This document shows, one piece after another, positions 57,695 through 64,000 of a stretch of DNA of 64,000 nt (within the stretch, counting starts at the first letter, position 1; each line of letters begins with the position of its first letter). The position numbers were made by a program, and so were the translations under genes. The notes beneath the pieces are model-generated. The model had not been told where the DNA came from and ran no database searches. It was given only the letters and a program-made list of their open reading frames with translations. The stretch covers positions 814,364 through 878,363 of the forward strand of contig NZ_JAGYPL010000002.1 in the NCBI RefSeq assembly GCF_018343715.1. The letters are read 5' to 3'. Source of the stretch: Bacillus sp. FJAT-49711 (GTDB lineage Bacteria; Bacillota; Bacilli; Bacillales; Bacillaceae_C).

Positions 57695-59062
57695 GTGACT
57701 ACGAATCAGCTAGCAAAACATAATAAATCGTTTGTTAGAAATATTTTAACACTAATGACAGGAACAACGATTGCACAGGCTTTGCCGATTGCTGCATCTC
57801 CTATCTTAACAAGAATATTTACACCTGATGACTTTGGAATATTAGCACTATTCTTATCCATTACATCTATTATAGGTGTCATGATTACTGGTAGATATGA
57901 GTTAGCGATTATGCTGCCCAAAGAGGATAAAGAAGCGGTAAACTTAGTTGCCTTATCTATAACTATTGCTGCTGGAATTAGTTTATTTTTGCTCACCCTA
58001 ATCATAATTTTTGGAGAGCAGATTTCCGCATTATTAGGTAATAGTCAAATTTACCCTTGGTTATTTTTTGTGCCATTATCTTTGTTCCTAACAGGGATAT
58101 TTCAGGCATTTAATTACTGGTCAAATCGAAAACTACAATATAAAAGAATAGCCAATGCAACTATTTCAAAATCTACTACGACTGCAGGGATGAATATTGG
58201 AATTGGTGTGATGCAGTCTGGCGCAGCGGGTCTCGTCCTTGGGAATGTATTAGGTCAGTTAGCGGCAACAGTCCAGCTAGTTGTAAAAAGCATTAAAAAA
58301 GGGAAGATAAGCTTTTCTTATGTGACATTAAAGGAGATGACTTTATTAGCAAAGAAATATGATCGATTTCCAAAGGTGTCAATCTGGTCTGCTATGTTGA
58401 ATACCGCTTCATTGCAGCTTCCAGTCTTTGTTTTATCTACAGGTTTTTCTAGTGCCATTGTTGGTTTCTTTTCTTTATCACAGAGGGTACTTAGTATTCC
58501 AATGTCCGTATTAGGAAGTGCATTCGGACAAGTTTTCTTTCAAACTTCAACAAAATTAAAAGAGGAAGATCCTAAAGGATTAACACAAGTTACATATCGT
58601 TCTTATAAATATATGTTATTAATTGGAGTTATTCCTATATCCATTATATTCGGATTTGGAGACATAATCTTTTCCTTTGTGTTCGGTAAAGAGTGGCAAA
58701 TAGCAGGTGAATATGCCCGGATCCTTAGTGTATGGTTGCTCCTCGTTTTTATCTCATCGCCACTAGCTTTATTGTACACAGTTATGAATAGAGAAGGAAC
58801 ACTTTTCTTATTTAACTTATCTATGTTCGTAAGTAGAGCGATTGTTTTGTTATTTGGTATTTTTTATTTTAAAGATGCTTATATCACGATTATATTGTTT
58901 TCCGTGATTAGTTCTTTGTTTTATTTATGGAACAATATTTATATTTTAAAATTAGTGAATATAAGCATGTGGAGATCACTACTTAATACGGTATTTGTTA
59001 TGACAGTAGCATTGTGTATTATCTCGGTGTTTAGATATCTTTTTTTAAACACAGTCTGGTAA
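57695..59062 (+). CDS. wzx: Polysaccharide flippase Wzx (MOP superfamily)
   Basis: The product is about 455 residues with some 12 membrane helices. It starts with FVRNILTLMTGTTIAQALPI, then SPILTRIFTPDDFGILAL and the ITGRYELAIMLPKED segment typical of Wzx in Firmicutes. It carries the lipid-linked repeat unit outward for Wzy. The start is uncertain: GTG 57695 is preceded by GAGGAG, while TTG 57665 and ATG 57671 have no site. Confidence 0.92.
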   Translation: MTTNQLAKHNKSFVRNILTLMTGTTIAQALPIAASPILTRIFTPDDFGILALFLSITSIIGVMITGRYELAIMLPKEDKEAVNLVALSITIAAGISLFLLTLIIIFGEQISALLGNSQIYPWLFFVPLSLFLTGIFQAFNYWSNRKLQYKRIANATISKSTTTAGMNIGIGVMQSGAAGLVLGNVLGQLAATVQLVVKSIKKGKISFSYVTLKEMTLLAKKYDRFPKVSIWSAMLNTASLQLPVFVLSTGFSSAIVGFFSLSQRVLSIPMSVLGSAFGQVFFQTSTKLKEEDPKGLTQVTYRSYKYMLLIGVIPISIIFGFGDIIFSFVFGKEWQIAGEYARILSVWLLLVFISSPLALLYTVMNREGTLFLFNLSMFVSRAIVLLFGIFYFKDAYITIILFSVISSLFYLWNNIYILKLVNISMWRSLLNTVFVMTVALCIISVFRYLFLNTVW

Positions 59063-59127
59063 GGCAAGAATAACAAAAATATTATTAATTTTAAAATATA
59101 ACTTTAAAATCGTGGTGAATCGTATAA

Positions 59128-59682
59128 ATGAGAAAATTTGCTATCTTCATTGCAAAAATAATAGGTTATTTGTTTTATGATGAGAAATATTTAAAAGGAA
59201 AATGGTTCGAAAAAACCCCCAATGGAGATGGTTGGATATTCGTCCTTAAATGTTTCCTATGGCAAAAGATATTCAGAATTAATGGTAAAGTTCCATTCCC
59301 TGTTAATCAAAATATTAGAATATCAAATTATAAAAAACTTCATTTCCATCCAGATGATTTAAATAACTTTCAGGGATTTGGTGTCTACTTTCAAAACTTC
59401 ATGGCAGATATTTATATTGGGAGAGGCACCTATATTGCTCCGAATGTGGGATTAATAACTGCAAACCACAATCCAAAGAATCCTGATTTGCATCTTAAGG
59501 GTGAAAATATTGTCATCGGAGAAAAGTGTTGGATCGGTATGAACGCTGTAATTCTTCCTGGTGTAAAGCTTGGTGATAATACCGTTGTAGCAGCTGGTGC
59601 AGTTGTAACAAAGAGCTTTGAAGAAGGAAATTGTATTGTAGGTGGTGTTCCTGCAAAATTAATTAAAAAGATAGATGAATAA
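59128..59682 (+). CDS. Hexapeptide-repeat acyltransferase
   Basis: The product is 184 residues. Its C-terminal half has hexapeptide repeats: IYIGRGTYIAPNVGLIT, catalytic-type His in ANHNPKNPD, IVIGEKCWIGMNAVILPGV, LGDNTVVAAGAVVTKSF and VGGVPAKLIKKI. It resembles WcaF/Maa-type sugar O-acetyltransferases. The start is ATG with a weak GGTGAATC upstream. It ends the continuous part of the exopolysaccharide operon, before a terminator. Confidence 0.86.
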   Translation: MRKFAIFIAKIIGYLFYDEKYLKGKWFEKTPNGDGWIFVLKCFLWQKIFRINGKVPFPVNQNIRISNYKKLHFHPDDLNNFQGFGVYFQNFMADIYIGRGTYIAPNVGLITANHNPKNPDLHLKGENIVIGEKCWIGMNAVILPGVKLGDNTVVAAGAVVTKSFEEGNCIVGGVPAKLIKKIDE

Positions 59683-59739
59683 TAATGGTCTCATAAATAC
59701 ATCGGAATATGATAGATCCCTTTAGGATAATAAGTTGAG

Positions 59740-59772
59740 CTGTAAAGCATGTAGTTTGTTTTACAGTTTTTT
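59740..59772 (+). terminator. Terminator of the exopolysaccharide operon
   Basis: CTGTAAA (59740-59746) pairs with TTTACAG (59760-59766) around a 13-nt loop, followed by TTTTTTAT. Confidence 0.8.
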
Positions 59773-60496
59773 ATGCAACTAGGTCAATTTCCTAATTGCA
59801 TGATAGACAACTGAAAAATGAACAATAATCTGATAATCAATTTAGCACTTTACCGGATTGAATTATGGAATCAATTATTCCACTCTCTAATTACATTTGG
59901 ATTGCTAGAAATATAAAAACCCTTTATACAATATAGAAAACTAGCTTGGCAATTTTTAAGGGTTCTTCATCAATAGCTATTGGATTAGTGGAATGAAGTG
60001 GACAGGAAATTTTATCGACGTGAAAAAAGAAAAAGGGAGACAGAAAGTAACTTGTAAAATATCTATCCGAAGAAAATGTAGTGAAAATAGAATTAATTGT
60101 TAGCCCGATATCAAAGGATCATTACTTAAAGAAAGATAAATTGGAAAGAAAATATTCAAAAAAAGAAAACTGGTCCGAATTATAATGAGCATGACCTTTC
60201 TTTTTTAAAAAAAACCGAAAATAACTGAAACTTTTCCCTTTAAAAATATAAGTGCATTTAATGGTTATAATGCAATATTAGCGCGAGTTTCCAGGTGTAT
60301 TTACATAGAGCTCATATCCTCCTACTAAATGAAGAATAGTTTTAGACAAAAATCGAAACCAAGAGAAGTACGCGAGTAGTTTTTTAATTTATCCCTCTAG
60401 GGTATAAAATCAAAAAAATAGCAAATTTATCTTATACATGGTAATTAAATAGCCCCAAATTGCACAAACTAACATTGACAATACAAGGAGATTAAT
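59773..60496. other. Long stretch without recognisable genes
   Basis: About 720 A+T-rich bases between the operon terminator and the NeuD-like gene. Short frames such as MNNNLIINLALYRIELWNQL (from 59818) stop early and I cannot assign them. It may hold the remains of deleted polysaccharide genes, since a NeuD-like gene is usually part of such an operon. Confidence 0.4.
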
Positions 60497-61153
60497 GTGA
60501 ACAACATAGTGGTATTTGGTTCAGGTGGACATAGTAAAGTAGTAATCGATATTATTGAAAGGGCTGGAAAATATAATATACTTGGATTAATAGACCCATA
60601 TAAAAAAGTTGGAACAAGAATTATGGATTATGAAATATTGGGTAATGATGAAGCAATACTTGAAATCGGGGATATGGTGGTTGGTGGGATAGTTGCAATC
60701 GCTGATAACTGGCAAAGATATAAGATAGTAAAAAGAATTACATATATAAATCCTTATTTTAAATATATTAAAGCAATTCATCCATCTGCGCAAATTGGTA
60801 GAAATGTAACATTAGGAAATGGCACTGCGGTGATGGCTAATACGATAATCAACAGTAATACAAAAATAGACAATCATTGTATTATAAACACAAAAGCCTC
60901 ACTGGACCATGACTGTCAAATTGGAGAATATGTAACATTAGCACCAGGAGTTACCGTGGCAGGAGGTGTTTCTGTAGGTAATCATTCTGTTATTTCTATA
61001 GGGGCAAATGTGATTCATAATAGGACAATTGGTGTACATACAGTGATTGGAGCGGGCTCGACAGTTTTACATGACTTTGACTCCTATGTAGTTGCTTATG
61101 GAACTCCGGCTAGAGTTATTAGAGGGAGAGCAGAGGGTGAAGAGTATCTTTAG
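60497..61153 (+). CDS. NeuD/PglD-like sugar O- or N-acetyltransferase
   Basis: The product is 218 residues. The N-terminal Rossmann part (MNNIVVFGSGGHSKVVIDII) is followed by hexapeptide repeats from about 95: AIHPSAQIGRNVTLGNGT, NTKASLDHDCQIG with the catalytic His, and a TVIGAGSTVLHDF end. PglD-type enzymes acetylate UDP-4-amino sugars and NeuD acts on sialic acid; the substrate is unknown here, and no aminotransferase is visible nearby. AAGGAG precedes GTG 60497. Confidence 0.9.
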   Translation: MNNIVVFGSGGHSKVVIDIIERAGKYNILGLIDPYKKVGTRIMDYEILGNDEAILEIGDMVVGGIVAIADNWQRYKIVKRITYINPYFKYIKAIHPSAQIGRNVTLGNGTAVMANTIINSNTKIDNHCIINTKASLDHDCQIGEYVTLAPGVTVAGGVSVGNHSVISIGANVIHNRTIGVHTVIGAGSTVLHDFDSYVVAYGTPARVIRGRAEGEEYL

Positions 61154-61464
61154 AGATTCCCAGGATTGGCACTACGTAAAAGCTTCAGAAGAAATCCCGC
61201 GTGGAGATCATTTAATGCTATGCTATTTTAATACTTGAACATGAAAGTATATTAGGATTGATTTAGCATTATCTAAATTCCATTTATTTTTGAGTTAGTG
61301 GCTTGTTCTACCATTGAATAAAGAAGAGAAACTTACAATGTTCTCCAGGATGTTATCTACAAAAAAGAAAATTATTATGTTGTACACTGTATAACTGGCC
61401 TGTAATAACACTTCTTCAAAAGTAACGGAGAAGAAAAAAATAATTAAAATAAGATAGATAAGAT
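61154..61464. other. Intergenic stretch without recognisable genes
   Basis: About 310 bases after the NeuD-like gene show no convincing frame, promoter or terminator. Confidence 0.4.
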
Positions 61465-61710
61465 TTAAACTAGAAGATCTGTTTTAATCATTTTGGGTGG
61501 TATTGATACTCTTGCCACTGGATCTGTTAAATACTTTGTAGTTAACATCCCCGTAAAGTGCTTTCCTGAAATTGCAAGCGTCAATATGTAAATACATATT
61601 CCAAAGACAGCAGAACCAGTCAAAAGCCCCGCGAGCCTCGCTTTTTCCGCTGGATATTTTATTCTTCTGGCCATATCGATAGATGCAAAGCCTGATATGG
61701 TAGCAATCAC
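61465..61710 (-). pseudogene. Fragment of a multi-pass membrane protein
   Basis: An 81-residue frame has one clear membrane helix (LTGSAVFGICIYILTLAISG) and is followed by FTGMLTTKYLTDPVARVSIP. It opens directly after an in-frame stop with no binding site, so it is the tail of something lost. The layout faintly recalls the C-terminal part of GerAB-type spore germination permeases, but I am not sure. The 300 bases to its right (61711-62011) show nothing else. Confidence 0.35.
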
Positions 61711-62011
61711 CTAAGAAATGAAAAAAGCCATAAATTATGATAGTCGTGTGTGCTGAATAATCTCAATTGCCCAACGGACGAGTTCATCATGTGATCTAAA
61801 TTCTCACACTCATTCCATATTCAGAAGGGGAATAGTTTATCTTTATTACAATTTTTGAAAGAGGTGTGAATGATTACGGCCATCTAAATGTACCACTAAT
61901 GGAATGGCTTGTACCAATGAATGTCAAGAAATTTACCACTGATTGACAGGTTATTTACTAGAAAGAAGATACCAGTGGAAAATGCAAGCGAAGCGGTCCT
62001 TGATAATGAGT

Positions 62012-62225
62012 AAGTGATATATAGGCTCTTCGGCTGGCAGCCCCCAAACGACTATAGGAGCGCTATAAGGGGGGATGCTAGCAAGGACAGCCACATCCCA
62101 TATCCGCCGAAGGCTCAGTAACAGGGATGCCAGTAGAATGATCGGTAGAAAGATTCATCCTGCCTTGACGGTGACGTAGGATTTTTCATGGTAAATGGGA
62201 CGTCAACGGCTGGTAAATTCCTCTG
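62012..62225 (+). ncRNA. Structured G+C-rich RNA, candidate HEARO/omega RNA
   Basis: This block is clearly richer in G+C than its neighbours and full of nested helices: TATAG/CTATA (62053-62067) inside CCCCC/GGGGG (62041-62073), GGATG/CATCC (62073-62098), GGATG/CATCC again (62125-62160), TTGACG/CGTCAA (about 62165-62214), and a possible pseudoknot of CTTCGGC (62028-62034) with GCCGAAG (62106-62112). GGCTCTTC...GGCAGCC and the run toward GTAGGATTTTTC are what I remember of HEARO, the RNA partner of IscB nucleases. No IscB gene is in the window, so it would be an orphan. No reading frame covers it. Confidence 0.5.
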
Positions 62226-62286
62226 GCCGTAATCAGTAAAGGCTATCCTGTTTATGGCAATATGAATATGTAGGTTATGGCATTCC

Positions 62287-62322
62287 TTTTATGTAGGTCC
62301 CCCGCGGGGGACCTACATAAAA
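62287..62322. repeat. Perfect 36-bp palindrome
   Basis: TTTTATGTAGGTCCCCCG (62287-62304) is followed at once by its exact complement (62305-62322), with T-runs and A-runs at the two ends. As RNA it would form a very stable hairpin with a U-tract, so it could act as a bidirectional terminator. It lies about 75 bases before the IS21 istA remnant and might be linked to it or to the structured RNA upstream. Confidence 0.7.
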
Positions 62323-62398
62323 AGGCCACTTGCTAACATCCCAAAAATTCAATACACTTCCTGTTGGACCCATTACTGGCAGGAGGTATTTATAGGAG

Positions 62399-63321
62399 AT
62401 GTTAGAAGTGACCGAAATTAATTATATCAGACAAGAAGTGAACACGAAAGGTCATTCCTATTCGGATGTTGCTAGAAGAACAAATAGGGATTTTCGTACT
62501 ATTAAGAAGTATGCTGATCAAGAGGAATTTCAACCAGATATGAAACGTAAAAAGCCCCAACCATCCCCGGTGATGGATCCAGTTAAGGATTTGGTGGATC
62601 AATGGTTGAAAGAAGATATGAAAAAGAAAAGGAAATACCGAAGGACAGCCAAACGTATATGGCAAATGCTTGTGGATGATGTTGATTTCAAAGGATCAGA
62701 TCGTACTGTAAGATCGTATGTTTCCAAACGAAAAAAAGAATTACTTGAGGAAAGCGAAGAAGAGCACTACCTTTGGAAGCAAGACCAGGTGATGCGCAAG
62801 TGGACTTCGGTGAAGCACCGTTTAAAAGAAATGGTAAAGTGATAGATCTCCCGTATCTTGTTCTATCATTTCCAAATAGTAATGCATTCTTAGTTCAAGT
62901 CTTTGAATCCCAAAATCAGGATTGTTTCTTAGAAGGATTAAAGTGGTTCTTTCACCACTTAGGAGGTGTGCCAAGGAGAATCCGTTTTGATAACTTATCT
63001 CCGGCAGTTAAAAAAGTTCTTCCCTACGGGAAGCGTGAACTAACAAAAGCTTTTGAAAGATTTACATTGCACTACAGTTTTGAATATGAATTTTGTAATC
63101 CTGGTGCCGGAAATGAGAAAGGCCATGTTGAGGCAATGGTTAAATATGTACGAAACAATTTCTTCTTACCTGAACGAACAGTACATAGTTTAGAAGATTT
63201 AAATAATGTTTTATGGGGTGAGGTAGAGATTGATCGATACCGCCCACATTATGAGAAAAAAGAAGAGGCTTTTGAACTTTTACTATCAAACAATATGTAC
63301 ACTATTAACTATTGGCTCTGA
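62399..63321 (+). pseudogene. istA: Frameshifted, truncated IS21-family transposase IstA
   Basis: The N-terminal part (62399 to about 62780) has the helix-turn-helix region: VNTKGHSYSDVARRTNRDF and a KYRRTAKRIWQML segment. The frame then breaks near 62773-62785, and the integrase core continues in another frame: ARPGDAQVDFGEAPF (first Asp), RIRFDNLSPAVKKVL (second Asp) and NPGAGNEKGHVEAMV (Glu). It ends at 63321 after ~310 residues in total, short of the ~500 of a full IstA, and no IstB follows. The element is dead. Confidence 0.88.
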
Positions 63322-63650
63322 AAATACTCTATAACCGGATAACTAAAATAAATTGCCCGCTTTATTGCGGGCATGTCAAATTCTAGGGAGTAGAATGTAA
63401 AAATTCTACTGTACTAATAGTATCATTAATATTAAGGAATATGCACCAAGGAGTCTTTTTCTTTGCAATCCTAGCTTCTTTAAGGAAAAAATTCTTTAAA
63501 AAAATACTAGATAGGGGAGGTGGAAAATCATGACCACAGATTAGGCTGTATTTGTCCAAGATTAAAATAAATTAATAAACCGATTTATAGTGCATTCTAA
63601 AGAGTTGAGTTTGTAGAATGATCAGCTTTGCTTCGCATATACCCCTTGAT
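63322..63650. other. Intergenic stretch with a hairpin
   Basis: TGCCCGC/GCGGGCA (63354-63373) forms a G+C-rich hairpin with no T-run. A good binding site GGGGAGGTGG leads to ATGACCACAGATTAG at 63530, i.e. a frame of four codons, probably the start of a lost gene. No other gene is visible. Confidence 0.4.
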
Positions 63651-64000
63651 TTAATCCTTCCAATATCCACATAACTTTTCTTCTTTCACAATTTTCCCCC
63701 ATTCCAAATCTATGAGCATTATATATAAATTGGCTCGAAGGGATAAAGGTGGTCTTTTCATAATCATGTTAAAAACTTTTTCATCATTAACAACAATCGT
63801 CAATTTATCTGTTTCATTCAGTTCAAATGTAGTAATGCGCCCATAAAGAAAGAATGGCTGAAAAGTAGGATGATAACGATCAGGAATACTTGGTTTGAAA
63901 TCTAAATACCATCTATTGTAACCATCATGATCAATGTTAAGGATCATATCTGAAAAATGATATTTTTCTTCGTGTTTTTCTACGCTCCATTTAAAAGGTT
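63651..64000 (-). CDS. Hypothetical protein, 5' end outside the window
   Basis: The frame ends at 63651 and stays open to the right edge: upstream of the Met at 63947 it reads KWSVEKHEEKYHFSD without a stop. About 115 residues are visible, rich in aromatic residues (GYNRWYLDF, FQPFFLYGRITTFELN) and ending LIDLEWGKIVKEEKLCGYWKD. The pattern is that of a beta-rich cytosolic protein. I recognise no family; small proteins of this look are sometimes immunity proteins, but nothing nearby supports that. Confidence 0.55.
   Translation of the reverse strand, partial: PFKWSVEKHEEKYHFSDMILNIDHDGYNRWYLDFKPSIPDRYHPTFQPFFLYGRITTFELNETDKLTIVVNDEKVFNMIMKRPPLSLRANLYIMLIDLEWGKIVKEEKLCGYWKD

Noticed and set aside
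61465-61710. Calling this frame an intact small membrane protein
   Set aside because: It opens directly after an in-frame stop, has no binding site and looks like the tail of a larger permease.

Overview
The window is a low-G+C Firmicutes chromosome segment, most likely from a Bacillaceae member. Support comes from AGGAGG-type ribosome binding sites, TTG/GTG starts, a wall teichoic acid (WTA) locus of Bacillus type with TagF, TagG, TagH, TagE and TarI relatives, a YwqCDE-type tyrosine kinase/phosphatase operon, and an EpsC gene preceded by what looks like an EAR/epsC leader RNA. No rRNA, tRNA or CRISPR array was seen.

Left half (1-38.5 kb), teichoic acid and wall remodelling: a truncated GT2 glycosyltransferase with its GtrA partner comes first. 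Six proteins follow that carry CDP-glycerol/CDP-ribitol polyol-phosphotransferase domains; one has two such domains and one is fused to a glycosyltransferase. A TagGH exporter, GalU/GtaB, a TagE-like glucosyltransferase, and a CDP-ribitol pair (TarI plus a short-chain dehydrogenase) complete the polymer pathway. Interleaved are secreted wall enzymes: two glucosaminidases, an amidase, an M14 peptidase and a large subtilase. Three of these share one SH3-like repeat of about 60-65 residues (5, 4 and 5 copies).

Right half (39.7-61.2 kb), exopolysaccharide/capsule: an SGNH-like protein (minus strand), then Wzz/BY-kinase/PHP-phosphatase genes, a leader RNA with a terminator, EpsC dehydratase, priming transferase, SDR reductase, a GT2, GDP-L-fucose genes (fcl, gmd, manC), a GT4, a UDP-HexNAc 6-dehydrogenase, Wzy, Wzx and three hexapeptide acyltransferases. 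One priming enzyme and two other glycosyltransferases fit a short repeat unit that may contain fucose, a HexNAc-derived 6-deoxy sugar and an amino-uronic acid; this is inference.

The locus carries much decay: a wrecked IS110-family transposase between fcl and gmd, a galU/gtaB remnant after epsC, a frameshifted IS21 istA, a transposase scrap, a broken repeat-domain surface protein, a broken stalk-domain protein, and an orphan G+C-rich structured RNA near 62.1 kb that resembles HEARO/omega RNA. The most unusual intact gene is at 35007-38516: a polyol-phosphate transferase fused to a GT4 enzyme whose two Rossmann halves appear to be separated by about 350 residues of GW/SH3-like modules.
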